NCBI GenBank assembly: GCA_905234605.1
Contig: CAJOIE010000003.1
Coordinates: 124,001 to 188,000, forward strand
Length of the DNA stretch: 64,000 nt
Origin: an uncultured Bacteroidaceae bacterium
GTDB lineage: Bacteria > Bacteroidota > Bacteroidia > Bacteroidales > Bacteroidaceae
Direction of reading: 5' to 3'
Part shown: piece by piece, positions 16,091 through 24,518 of the stretch
Layout of the letters: each line of letters begins with the position of its first letter
Position numbering within the stretch: position 1 is the stretch's first letter
Program-made: the position numbers and the translations under genes
Notes under the pieces: generated by a model
The model's input: only the letters and a program-made list of their open reading frames with translations
What the model was told of the DNA's origin: nothing
Databases searched by the model: none

Positions 16091-16653
16091 TCTGCAATCA
16101 TGCCCTTGCGCAGGCTCTGCGAGGCGGCCGTGCTGCCTGTGATGATGTCAACCAGCTTGTAGGCAAAAGCGAAGGCCGCACCAGGACCCTTGCCCGTGAC
16201 GACGCCCCTGTCGTGCTCCACGAGAGCACCTGTGGGAGTGGCGTGTAGCAACTCCTGCTCAAAGCCGGGGTAGCATGTGGCACGGCACCCCGCGAGCAGC
16301 CCTGCATGGCCAAGCACTGACGGGGCAGCACAGATGGCAGCCAGCAGCGCACCCGCCTCGGCAGCCTCATGGAGCAGCGCATGGAGCGGCTTGCAGGCAT
16401 CGAGATTGGCTGCACCGGGCATTCCGCCAGGGAGCACGAGAGCATCGCCCGACGTGAAGTGTGCAGAGCCAGAGGCAAAGAGCTCTTCGCCCAACACTGC
16501 ATCGGCCTCTACAGTGATGTCATGGGAACCGCGGACAGCCCTACAGGCAGTGACAGACACGGTCAGTACAGGCAACGAGGCGCGCCGCAGAATATCGACT
16601 GTGGCAAGGGCTTCTATCTCCTCGAAGCCGTCGGCAAGGAAAAGGTAAATCAT
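16087..16653 (-). CDS. DJ-1/PfpI-family protein
   Basis: A 188-residue member of the DJ-1 branch of class I glutamine-amidotransferase-like proteins, which have been linked to glyoxalase or deglycase activity and redox protection. The catalytic cysteine is C108 in LLAAICAAPSVLG, and the paired glutamate is E14 in GFEEIEALATVD, both in the DJ-1 arrangement. ATG 16653 gives the standard MIYLFLADG start; the longer frame from 16725 would run through the pdxJ stop. It is translated between pdxJ and ispD. The 28-bp gap to pdxJ holds a degenerate copy of the GAAGAGTGAAG repeat. Confidence 0.9.
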   Translation of the reverse strand: MIYLFLADGFEEIEALATVDILRRASLPVLTVSVTACRAVRGSHDITVEADAVLGEELFASGSAHFTSGDALVLPGGMPGAANLDACKPLHALLHEAAEAGALLAAICAAPSVLGHAGLLAGCRATCYPGFEQELLHATPTGALVEHDRGVVTGKGPGAAFAFAYKLVDIITGSTAASQSLRKGMIAE

Positions 16654-16666
16654 GGGTATGGATTGT

Positions 16667-16685
16667 GTGAAGAGTGAAGTATCAA
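16667..16685. repeat. GAAGAGTGAAG-type repeat, degenerate copy
   Basis: The gap between pdxJ and the DJ-1-family gene contains GTGAAGAGTGAAGTATC, related to the arms of the repeat at 986-1060 and to 44238-44258. Confidence 0.5.
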
Positions 16686-17398
16686 GAATGCAATTGCTCC
16701 CTGTATCGCCGGATAGTCTCTTCAAGGCCGAAGTAGAGAGCGTCGCAGATGAGGGCGTGGCCTATGCTCACCTCGTCGGTCCAGGGTATGCGGCCGACAT
16801 AGTAAGCCAGATTGGCAAGACTCAGGTCGTGACCCGCATTGAGCCCCAGCCCGAGGTCGCGCGCCAGCGTGGCAGCCCGCACGTATGGAGCTATTGCCTG
16901 CTCGGGCGAAGAGGCATAGCCCGCAGCGTAGGGCTCAGTGTAAAGCTCCACACGGTCGGCACCAGCCTCGGCAGCATAGCGCACAGCCTCCTCGGTGGGG
17001 TCGACAAAGATGCTCACACGTATGCCCGCCTCCTGAAAGCGACGGGTGACATCGGTGAGGAAGCGCACATGGCGGCGAGTGTCCCACCCGTGGTTAGACG
17101 TAATCTGGTCGTGGCCGTCGGGCACAAGTGTCACCTGCGTGGGCACGCTCTCCAGCACAAGGTCGATGAAGCCCGAGATGGGGTTGCCCTCGATGTTGAA
17201 CTCTGTGGACAGCAACGGGCGGAGCTGCCGCACATCGTCGTAGCGTATGTGGCGCTCGTCGGGGCGCGGATGCACAGTGATGCCCTGTGCGCCGAAACGC
17301 TCGCAGTCGAGAGCCACCCGCAGCACGTCGGGGTTGTTGCCGCCACGGGCATTGCGCAAGGTGGCCACCTTGTTGATGTTTACGCTTAGCTTTGTCAT
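16682..17398 (-). CDS. pdxJ: Pyridoxine 5'-phosphate synthase
   Basis: Condenses 1-deoxyxylulose 5-phosphate with 3-amino-2-oxopropyl phosphate in de novo vitamin B6 synthesis. The 238-residue TIM-barrel protein shows the typical start ([21 protein letters not shown]), the HPRPDERHI phosphate-binding motif, and the [11 protein letters not shown] motif, and it ends with a short C-terminal helix. ATG 17398 is chosen by homology; a TACATTTG promoter lies 46 bp upstream. First gene of a minus-strand operon with the DJ-1 protein and ispD. Its divergent neighbour is nadK. Confidence 0.95.
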   Translation of the reverse strand: MTKLSVNINKVATLRNARGGNNPDVLRVALDCERFGAQGITVHPRPDERHIRYDDVRQLRPLLSTEFNIEGNPISGFIDLVLESVPTQVTLVPDGHDQITSNHGWDTRRHVRFLTDVTRRFQEAGIRVSIFVDPTEEAVRYAAEAGADRVELYTEPYAAGYASSPEQAIAPYVRAATLARDLGLGLNAGHDLSLANLAYYVGRIPWTDEVSIGHALICDALYFGLEETIRRYREQLHS

Positions 17399-17443
17399 AC
17401 TGATGGGAGGGAAGGTTAAGAGGTGATAGTGCCTGTGGCACGG

Positions 17444-17451
17444 CAAATGTA
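17444..17451 (-). promoter_or_regulatory. -7 element for the pdxJ operon
   Basis: Minus-strand TACATTTG. A minus-strand TTTG lies 23 bp further upstream (17475-17478). Confidence 0.6.
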
Positions 17452-17494
17452 CACTTTTTCCGCTGCACACACGTCAAATCTGCCCTTCCCGCCT

Positions 17495-17502
17495 TACCTT
17501 TG
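17495..17502 (+). promoter_or_regulatory. -7 element for nadK
   Basis: TACCTTTG, only 10 bp before an ATG at 17513 and 22 bp before the preferred start at 17525, so the leader is very short. Confidence 0.6.
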
Positions 17503-17524
17503 TACCTATAATATGGTATCTGCC

Positions 17525-18415
17525 ATGCACACCAAGCACTTTGCCATCTTCGGCAACACCTTCCAGCCAGCCAAGGCATCGGCTGTGCAAGAGCTCCTCA
17601 GCCTGCTCTATGCGCGTCAGGCCGAGGTGGCGGTGGATGCCCGCTTCCTGAAGTTCATCACCGACACGATGCACCTCCGCCTGCCCGCAGGCATCGGCGT
17701 CATCAGCGGCAACGACTTCCATGCCGACATGGTCATATCCATGGGCGGCGACGGCACATTCCTCGAGGCCGCCATGCGTGTGGGCAGCAAGGAGATACCC
17801 ATCCTGGGCATCAACATGGGCCGCCTCGGCTTCCTCTCCGACATCACTCCCGCCGAGCTTGCCGCCACAATAGAGCAAGTCTATGCCGGCGACTACAGCG
17901 TCGACGAGCGTCGCGTGCTGCAGCTCACCTACAGCAAGGGCACACCCGAGGGCTACCCTTTTGCCTTGAACGAGGTGGCAGTGCTCAAGCGCGACGTGTC
18001 GTCCATGATAAGCATACGTGTGGAGGTGGGCGGCGAATACCTCACCACCTACCAGGCCGACGGGCTCATCGTGTGCACCCCAACAGGCTCCACCGGCTAT
18101 GCCCTATCCGTCGGCGGCCCCATCATGCAGCCAGGCAGCCACACACTGGGACTGACACCCGTGGCACCGCACTCACTCACGGCACGCCCCATCACACTCA
18201 CCGACGATGTCGTGATACGCCTCGACGTCGCTGCCCGCAACCACCGCTTCCTCGTGTCTGTCGACGGGCGGAGCGAGAAATGCGATGAAAGCGTGAGCCT
18301 CACCATACAGCGCGCACCATACACCGTCAGAGTGGTGAAGCGGCGCGGCCAGAGTTTCTTCCGCACCCTCCGCACCAAGCTCATGTGGGGCTCCGACCTG
18401 CGCGAGAACATGTAG
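17525..18415 (+). CDS. nadK: NAD kinase
   Basis: Phosphorylates NAD to NADP in the cytoplasm. The 296-residue protein has the GGDGT motif (ISMGGDGTFLEA), the NMGRLGFLSD motif, the NEV segment and the TPTGSTGYALSVGGPI signature of bacterial NadK. Three ATGs are possible; the one at 17525 (MHTKHFAIFGN) begins closest to the conserved N-terminal strand and leaves room after the TACCTTTG promoter, while 17513 would give four extra residues. The frame open from 17423 starts before the promoter and is not used. The ABC exporter gene follows after 21 bp. Confidence 0.95.
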   Translation: MHTKHFAIFGNTFQPAKASAVQELLSLLYARQAEVAVDARFLKFITDTMHLRLPAGIGVISGNDFHADMVISMGGDGTFLEAAMRVGSKEIPILGINMGRLGFLSDITPAELAATIEQVYAGDYSVDERRVLQLTYSKGTPEGYPFALNEVAVLKRDVSSMISIRVEVGGEYLTTYQADGLIVCTPTGSTGYALSVGGPIMQPGSHTLGLTPVAPHSLTARPITLTDDVVIRLDVAARNHRFLVSVDGRSEKCDESVSLTIQRAPYTVRVVKRRGQSFFRTLRTKLMWGSDLRENM

Positions 18416-18436
18416 CACACACAGACACCTAAACAC

Positions 18437-20212
18437 ATGAGCACCACGCACACCACAGCGGACAACCCGTCAGCCCCAGGCCTGACACCGACAAGCGGCG
18501 AGCCTCACCACGACCGCCCGTTGCGCAAAGCCACCACAGCACAACTGCTGGCATGGTTCATGCGCATATTCATGGGCGTGAAGATGCAGTCGTGCATCAA
18601 TGCCATAAGCGGCATCGTGCGCGTGGCTCTCGACTTCGCCTTCATCTGGGCGACCAAGGTAGCCATCGACATAGCAACAGGCGAGCCCACAGCAGCCACG
18701 ACAGCACTGCCCCACCCCACCACACTCTTCAGTGCCGGCAGCCTGCTCATAGCCCTCATGGCGTTGCAGCTGGCCATAGGCTATCTCGGACGCTGGATAG
18801 CTGCCCTGTTAGGCGTGGACGCACAGAACCGCATGCAACGCCGCATCTTCGAGCACCTGCTGCGCTCAGAATGGAGCGGCCGCGAGGCACGCCACAGCGG
18901 CGATGTGCTGGGACGCCTCATCTCCGACTGCCAGACCGTGGTGGGCGTGGTGACCGACACCGTGCCGCAGGCACTGGCCGTGATGGTGCGCCTCGTGGCT
19001 GCCTCAGCATTCCTCTTCATCATGGACGCCAAGCTCGCCGTGACAGTGTTGCTCATACTGCCTGTGTTCATACTCCTGAGCCGGCTCTACATACACCGCA
19101 TGCGCGACCTCACACGGCAAGTGCGGCAGACCGACAGCCACATACAGGCCACACTGCAAGAGAGCATACAGCACCGCCTCGTGCTCAAGACACTGGAACG
19201 CATCAACACCATCCTCGACAAGCTCACACAGCTGCAACAGACACTGCGCCACCAAGTGCGCCACCGCACCATCTTCTCCTCCACATCGAACCTCGTGCTC
19301 AACATTGGCTTCGGAGCTGCCTACCTCTTCACCTTCCTCTGGAGTGCCAACCGTCTGGCCGAAGGCACCATCACCTTCGGCATGATGACAGCCTTCATAC
19401 AGCTGTGCGGCCAGATACAAGGCCCCTTCCGCGAGCTCACACGCTTCATTCCAACCATCATTGGCAGCTTCACCGCAGCCGAGCGTCTCATGGAACTGGA
19501 AGAAACTCCCGTGGAGGACGACGACGAGCCCGTGCACTTCAACGACGGCGTAGGCATACGCATAAACCATGTGGACTATGCCTATCGCGACGGCAACCGA
19601 CAGATTCTCTCCGACCTCTCCCTCGACTGTCCTCCCCACACCGCCACGGCCATACTGGGCGAGACGGGAGCAGGCAAGACCACACTGCTGCGCCTCATCC
19701 TGGCACTGCTCCAGCCCGCACGCGGCACCATCGAGATGTATGCCAACGACGGCACACACCTCAACGTCAGTGCACGCACCCGCTGCAATATCGTCTACGT
19801 GCCACAAGGCAACACCCTCTTCAGCGGTACCTTGCGCTGGAACCTCCAGTTGGGCAAACCAGATGCCACCGAGAGCGAGATGTGGCACACCCTGTCACTC
19901 GCATGCGCCGACTTCGTGGAGTCCCTGCCAGCTGGTCTGGACACCGTCATCGGCGAGGGCGGTGCCGGCCTGAGCGAAGGACAGGCACAACGCATAGCCA
20001 TAGCACGGGCATTACTGCGCCAAGGCTCCATGCTCCTGCTTGACGAAGCCACGAGCGCACTCGATGCCGCCACCGAAGAGAAGCTCTTGAACAACCTCAT
20101 CGACCATGGCCGCCACCAAGCCAACAAGCCCACACTGATATTCATCACACACCGTCCGGCCGTGGTCAAGCACTGCTCACAGGTGGTCACCCTCAAGAAG
20201 AACCAATCATAG
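18437..20212 (+). CDS. ABC transporter, fused permease/ATPase (MsbA-like exporter)
   Basis: A 591-residue half-transporter. The membrane domain (about residues 35-345) has six hydrophobic helices. The ATPase domain has Walker A GETGAGKTT at 408-416, the signature as LSEGQ (512-516; the more common form is LSGGQ), Walker B LLLDEATSALD at 533-543 and the switch histidine in FITHRPA. It would act as a homodimer exporting a lipid, peptide or drug; the cargo is not predictable. It lies 21 bp after nadK and 3 bp before the BASS-type transporter, so the three may be co-transcribed. Confidence 0.92.
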   Translation: MSTTHTTADNPSAPGLTPTSGEPHHDRPLRKATTAQLLAWFMRIFMGVKMQSCINAISGIVRVALDFAFIWATKVAIDIATGEPTAATTALPHPTTLFSAGSLLIALMALQLAIGYLGRWIAALLGVDAQNRMQRRIFEHLLRSEWSGREARHSGDVLGRLISDCQTVVGVVTDTVPQALAVMVRLVAASAFLFIMDAKLAVTVLLILPVFILLSRLYIHRMRDLTRQVRQTDSHIQATLQESIQHRLVLKTLERINTILDKLTQLQQTLRHQVRHRTIFSSTSNLVLNIGFGAAYLFTFLWSANRLAEGTITFGMMTAFIQLCGQIQGPFRELTRFIPTIIGSFTAAERLMELEETPVEDDDEPVHFNDGVGIRINHVDYAYRDGNRQILSDLSLDCPPHTATAILGETGAGKTTLLRLILALLQPARGTIEMYANDGTHLNVSARTRCNIVYVPQGNTLFSGTLRWNLQLGKPDATESEMWHTLSLACADFVESLPAGLDTVIGEGGAGLSEGQAQRIAIARALLRQGSMLLLDEATSALDAATEEKLLNNLIDHGRHQANKPTLIFITHRPAVVKHCSQVVTLKKNQS

Positions 20213-20215
20213 CAG

Positions 20216-21250
20216 ATGACACACATACATAATAATGTACGCGTAGGAAAGCAGCCACAAGCCAAGGCATGGCTGCTTCGCTTCGTGAAGGACTGGACAC
20301 TGCCCGTTGCCATTGCCACAGGCACTGCCCTCTATCTGCTGTTCGCCTATGTGCCTGCATTAGAGCCGGCAGCCAGCGTGTGCGGCCCCGTATGCGAAGC
20401 TGTGCTGCCGCTCACCATCTTTGCCACACTCTTCGTGACATTCTCCAAGGTGGACTTCCACCTGATGCACCTTGAGCGATGGCATGCAGCCATACTTGCT
20501 GCCCAAGGCCTCTGCGTGGCCGTGCTCACGGCCATACTGACAGCCACAGATGGCGGCCCGACGCGCATGGCCATGGAGGCCGTCATGACCTGTGTGATAG
20601 CCCCATGCGCATCTGCCTCGCCCGTGGTTACGGCCAAGCTTGGCGGCAACCTCACCGCCATGACCACCTTCACACTGCTCTCAGCAATAGCAACATCCGT
20701 GCTCATTCCCGCCATATTCCCTCTTATAGAGCCTGAGGCACACACCACCTTTGCCACAGCATTCCTCCAGATACTGCACAAAGTGGCAGCCGTGCTGCTG
20801 CTGCCTCTTGCCCTGGGTGCCATAGTGCGCCACTACTGGCACGCCCTATACCGCTGGCTTATGGGCACGCCCGACCTGGGCTTCTACCTCTGGAGCATAT
20901 CCTTAGCCATCACAACCGGCATCACCGTGCGCAACATAGCACACAGCCACGCTGCGCCCAGCCTGCTCGCTGCCATCGCCATGCTCACCTTGCTGACAGC
21001 ATTCGCACAATTCCGCATCGGCCGAGCCATAGGCAAAGCCTACAAGACCCCCATCTGTGCAGGCCAGGCCATGTTCCAGAAGAACACAGCCCTCGCCATC
21101 TGGGTGTCCTTCGCCTTCCTCACCCCCACGGCAAGCATCGGAGCAGGCTGCTACGTGCTCTGGCAGAACATTATCAACTCCGCCGAGCTGTGGCAGCACA
21201 GGCGTTTTTCGGCAGCCACGCAAGGCGGTGATAATCAGAAAAAACGTTAA
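20216..21250 (+). CDS. BASS-family (bile acid:sodium symporter-like) transporter
   Basis: A 344-residue integral membrane protein with nine to ten predicted helices. The arrangement of small-residue-rich helices and broken-helix motifs (CVIAPCASASPVVTAKLGGNLTAMTT described by position, residues 123-148; GLFYLWS-like turn near 225) is typical of the SBF/BASS superfamily, which couples uptake of organic anions to sodium. The second crossover region around AGQAMFQKNTALAIW agrees with this. It begins 3 bp after the ABC exporter stop. The substrate is unknown. Confidence 0.72.
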   Translation: MTHIHNNVRVGKQPQAKAWLLRFVKDWTLPVAIATGTALYLLFAYVPALEPAASVCGPVCEAVLPLTIFATLFVTFSKVDFHLMHLERWHAAILAAQGLCVAVLTAILTATDGGPTRMAMEAVMTCVIAPCASASPVVTAKLGGNLTAMTTFTLLSAIATSVLIPAIFPLIEPEAHTTFATAFLQILHKVAAVLLLPLALGAIVRHYWHALYRWLMGTPDLGFYLWSISLAITTGITVRNIAHSHAAPSLLAAIAMLTLLTAFAQFRIGRAIGKAYKTPICAGQAMFQKNTALAIWVSFAFLTPTASIGAGCYVLWQNIINSAELWQHRRFSAATQGGDNQKKR

Positions 21251-21278
21251 AGGACCTGCACGTACAAACATAAATGCC

Positions 21279-21286
21279 TACCTTTG
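21279..21286 (+). promoter_or_regulatory. -7 element for ndk
   Basis: TACCTTTG, 73 bp before the ndk ATG. Confidence 0.6.
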
Positions 21287-21358
21287 CGCAGTTAATATGC
21301 CATAGCCATAGTGCCAGAAGCGCATTGAGGCACCATCCACACATACCGACACCTATTC

Positions 21359-21823
21359 ATGGAAACAACACTTGTACTGCTCAAACCCAGCTGCGTGCAG
21401 CGTCAGCTCATAGGTCAGATAGTAAACAGGTTTGAGCGCCGTGGCCTGCTCATCGTGGGCATGAAGATGATGCAACTCGACGATGCCATCCTCCGTGAGC
21501 ACTACTCGCACCTCGTCGACCGCCCCTTCTTCCCCCTTCTCGCCCAGTCCATGAAGGCCTCACCCATTGTGGCCATGGCCATACGCGGTGTCGAAGCCGT
21601 GCAGGTGGTGCGTGGCATGACGGGCTTCACCAACGGCCGCCGCGCCGACCCCGGCACCATCCGTGGCGACTATGCCATGAGCAACCAGCAGAACATTGTG
21701 CACGCCTCAGACTCACCTGAGAATGCAGCCATCGAGCTGGCCCGCTTCTTCCGCCCTGAGGAAATATTCGAGTATCGCCATGCCCTTACCGACTTCCTCT
21801 ATAGCCAGGACGAAGTCATATAG
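21359..21823 (+). CDS. ndk: Nucleoside diphosphate kinase
   Basis: Balances cellular NTP and dNTP pools by moving the gamma phosphate through a phosphohistidine. The 154-residue protein starts METTLVLLKPSCVQR (the family's K-P motif) and carries the active-site histidine H115 in QNIVHASDSPENA, the diagnostic NxxHgSDs motif. Length is normal for the family. It has its own TACCTTTG promoter and precedes the M23 peptidase gene by 21 bp. Confidence 0.96.
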   Translation: METTLVLLKPSCVQRQLIGQIVNRFERRGLLIVGMKMMQLDDAILREHYSHLVDRPFFPLLAQSMKASPIVAMAIRGVEAVQVVRGMTGFTNGRRADPGTIRGDYAMSNQQNIVHASDSPENAAIELARFFRPEEIFEYRHALTDFLYSQDEVI

Positions 21824-21844
21824 TAATATCCCCCACCTCTTAGC

Positions 21845-22837
21845 ATGAACATCAACAGCACCATACTAACCAGAATAACCACAGCAGTGCGCCGCAGCGC
21901 AGCCTGCCTGTTGCTGACCGCCATCCCGGCAGCAGCATCGGCACAGGACCTGCTGGCTCGCCAGGCACCAATCGACGTCAAGATGAGAGCCGTGGACAGC
22001 CTTGCACTGCAACACCTCATAGACCAGGACAACCTCGACAACCCTGCCGGCGACCTCTATCCCTCGTGGGAAAACAACTTCATCAATGCCTTTGCCAATG
22101 TCGAGTTGCCGCAAGAGTACAAGATAGACTTGCGGCATTTCGCCATGCCAACCACCAACCGCATTGTCACCTCCCGCTACGGCTATCGTCCCCGCTTCCG
22201 CCGTCAGCATAAGGGGCTCGACATCAACGCCAACCGCGGCGACACCATCCGTGCCGCCTTCGACGGCAAGGTGCGCATCGTGGACTATCAGCCCAAAGGC
22301 TATGGCAATGTGGTTGTCATTCGCCACCCCAACGGCCTTGAAACCGTGTACGGCCATCTCTCCAGACACCTTGTCAAGCAGGATTCCACCGTCAAGGCCG
22401 GCGACCCCATCGGCCTGGCTGGCAACACAGGCTTCAGCAAGGGCACACACCTGCATTTCGAGACACGCCTGCTTGGCGAGTACATTGACCCTGCCAAGCT
22501 CTTCGACTTTGAGCATCAGGATGTCACAGGCGACTACTATGTGTTCCGCGGCCGCGGCCGTGGCACATTGCTTGGCCGCCATGATGCCAATGGCAGTGCC
22601 GACGGCATGGCCGGACAGACAGAAGAGGAAGTGAGCTACGCCTCGTCGGAGCTCGCCCGCAAACCGGCAGCCACACGTAGCCGCACGGCGGCCTCGGCGG
22701 TGCACAAGGTGCGCCGCGGCGACACCCTCTCCAGCATTGCCAAACGCTACCACACCACCGTCAGCAAGCTGTGCAGTGCCAATGGGCTGACACCCAAGAG
22801 CACACTTAAAGTGGGGCAAATCATCAGGTGCTCATGA
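21845..22837 (+). CDS. M23-family zinc endopeptidase with C-terminal LysM domain
   Basis: A 330-residue exported peptidoglycan hydrolase or division regulator. It begins with a signal peptide (hydrophobic core LLLTAIPAAASA), then an M23/LytM domain with the zinc ligands in RQHKGLDINANRGD (H-x3-D) and GTHLHFETR (H-x-H), and ends with a LysM peptidoglycan-binding motif (VRRGDTLSSIAKRYHTTVSKL). All catalytic ligands appear present, so it is probably an active endopeptidase. The stop overlaps the start of the DUF1599 gene (ATGA). Confidence 0.93.
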   Translation: MNINSTILTRITTAVRRSAACLLLTAIPAAASAQDLLARQAPIDVKMRAVDSLALQHLIDQDNLDNPAGDLYPSWENNFINAFANVELPQEYKIDLRHFAMPTTNRIVTSRYGYRPRFRRQHKGLDINANRGDTIRAAFDGKVRIVDYQPKGYGNVVVIRHPNGLETVYGHLSRHLVKQDSTVKAGDPIGLAGNTGFSKGTHLHFETRLLGEYIDPAKLFDFEHQDVTGDYYVFRGRGRGTLLGRHDANGSADGMAGQTEEEVSYASSELARKPAATRSRTAASAVHKVRRGDTLSSIAKRYHTTVSKLCSANGLTPKSTLKVGQIIRCS

Positions 22838-23400
22838 CGATGACTACCGAGGAGCAGTTCAGAGCCATACTGCATGAATGCCGCAGCATCTTTGTTGCCA
22901 AGCTGCACGACTACGGTGCCGCATGGCGCATCATGCGCATTCCCTCCCTCACCGACCAGCTCTACATCAAGGCTGCGCGCATCCGCTCCCTTGAGATGAA
23001 GCGCGAAGCCAAGGTTAACGAGGGCATCCGTCCGGAATTCATCGGCATAGTGAACTACGCCATCGTGGGACTCATACAGCTGCAGCACGGCATAGCCGAC
23101 ACGCCCGACGACATGCCCGTTGATGCCGTGGTCAGCGAGTACGACCGTCTGGCCGAAGAGACACTGGCACTGATGCTGCGCAAGAACCACGACTACGACG
23201 AGGCATGGCGTTCCATGCGTGTGAGCAGCTACACCGACATCATACTCCAGAAAGTGTTCCGCACGAAACAGATTGAGGAGCATGACGGCACCACCCTCAT
23301 AAGCGAAGGCATCGATGCCAACTACATGGACATGATGAACTATGCCGTCTTCGCCCTCATCAAGCTCACTTTCGGCGAGGAAGAGCCCAAGCAGCAATGA
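22834..23400 (+). CDS. DUF1599-domain protein
   Basis: A 188-residue cytoplasmic protein made of two similar halves, each with a K-L/N-x-H-D-Y-x-x-A-W-R-x-M-R core (KLHDYGAAWRIMR at the front and KNHDYDEAWRSMR in the second half). This duplication is the DUF1599 hallmark; the family resembles nucleotide-handling all-alpha proteins, but no activity is established. ATG 22834 overlaps the peptidase stop codon and is chosen over GTG 22828. It also overlaps the next gene by 4 bp, so it is part of a tightly coupled operon. Confidence 0.88.
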   Translation: MTMTTEEQFRAILHECRSIFVAKLHDYGAAWRIMRIPSLTDQLYIKAARIRSLEMKREAKVNEGIRPEFIGIVNYAIVGLIQLQHGIADTPDDMPVDAVVSEYDRLAEETLALMLRKNHDYDEAWRSMRVSSYTDIILQKVFRTKQIEEHDGTTLISEGIDANYMDMMNYAVFALIKLTFGEEEPKQQ

Positions 23401-24518
23401 ACATCGACCGCAGATGGACAATGGTGAACACATGCCGACTGGCTGTGTCCGCCATTTTTATTGTCTCCGGCATGACCAAGCTCGTGGACCCTGTAGGCAC
23501 ACAGCTCAAGGTGGAGGAGTATGCCAACGCCTTAGGTGTGGAGCACTATGTGGCACTCGTGAGTCCGCTCCTGGTTGCTGTGACCCTCTCGCTCACCGAG
23601 TTCTGCACGGGCATCTCCCTCTTCTTCGGCATACGCCGCCGCGTCACCACCTCTCTCTCACTGCTTCTGGCCCTGTCCTTCAGTCTGCTCACATTGTGGT
23701 CGGCAGCGACAGGTGCCGTGCCCGAATGCGGCTGCTTCGGCGACGCCTGGAAGCTCACTCCCTGGCAGACCTTCGGCAAGAACGTGGTGCTCACGTGCAT
23801 GGCGGCCGTGGTGTGGTGGCGTGGCAACCTGCTGTCACGCTTCATCTCCGAGTCGGTGCAATGGATTGTCAGCATCTACTCCTTCCTCTTCGGCTTCTTT
23901 GTAGCCCTCACCGGCATCTACGGCGAGCCCATACTCGACTTCCGGCCATTCCACGTAGGACAGCATATCCCGACGGCTATGCAGTGGCCCGACGACGTGG
24001 ACAGGTTGCCTGCCATTCCCGACTTCGACCTCGACGAAGCCATCCTCACCGACACGGCTCGCACGTTCCTGCTCATTGCCCCTCACCTCGAGACAGCCGA
24101 CGACAGCAACCTCAACGCCATCAATGCCCTCTACGACTATGCGCGCTCGCGGCATGAGCGCTTCGTGTGCCTCACAGCCTCCGACGATGCCGCCATATCG
24201 CGCTGGCAGGATCTCACCGGTGCCGAATACCCCTTCCTCTTCATGGACGACAGCGTGTTGCGCACCGTGGCGCGCAGCAATCCTGCACTGATGCTGCTTC
24301 ACGACGGGTGGATTGAAGGCAAGTGGAGCCACTCCTCACTGCCTGAACCTGCTGCTTTCGACAGCATGAGCATGGCCGACAACCGCCGCTCCATGCTTGC
24401 AGGCACGCTGCGCCTGGCATTGTGGTATATCATACCCCTGTTGCTGCTCACGCTGTTGGACCGCACCATCTTTGCCATGCGCTGGTGGCGACGGCGTCAC
24501 CAGCGGCTGTCAACATAG
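23397..24518 (+). CDS. BT_3928-like membrane protein (DoxX/MauE-like domain)
   Basis: A 373-residue membrane protein of a type restricted to Bacteroidetes. The first ~160 residues form four or five helices of the DoxX/MauE kind, with a conserved GCFGD cysteine motif that in MauE relatives points to a thiol-redox role. Two more helices flank a roughly 180-residue soluble region (PDFDLDEAILTDTARTFLL onward) and one more helix sits near the C-terminus. It begins in the DUF1599 stop codon and ends 22 bp inside the convergent helicase gene. Confidence 0.82.
   Translation: MNIDRRWTMVNTCRLAVSAIFIVSGMTKLVDPVGTQLKVEEYANALGVEHYVALVSPLLVAVTLSLTEFCTGISLFFGIRRRVTTSLSLLLALSFSLLTLWSAATGAVPECGCFGDAWKLTPWQTFGKNVVLTCMAAVVWWRGNLLSRFISESVQWIVSIYSFLFGFFVALTGIYGEPILDFRPFHVGQHIPTAMQWPDDVDRLPAIPDFDLDEAILTDTARTFLLIAPHLETADDSNLNAINALYDYARSRHERFVCLTASDDAAISRWQDLTGAEYPFLFMDDSVLRTVARSNPALMLLHDGWIEGKWSHSSLPEPAAFDSMSMADNRRSMLAGTLRLALWYIIPLLLLTLLDRTIFAMRWWRRRHQRLST

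Noticed and set aside
18553..20043. 496-residue plus-strand frame inside the ABC exporter gene
   Set aside because: Same strand but another frame; it is Arg/His/Pro-rich and has no family features, while the exporter frame has all ATPase motifs.
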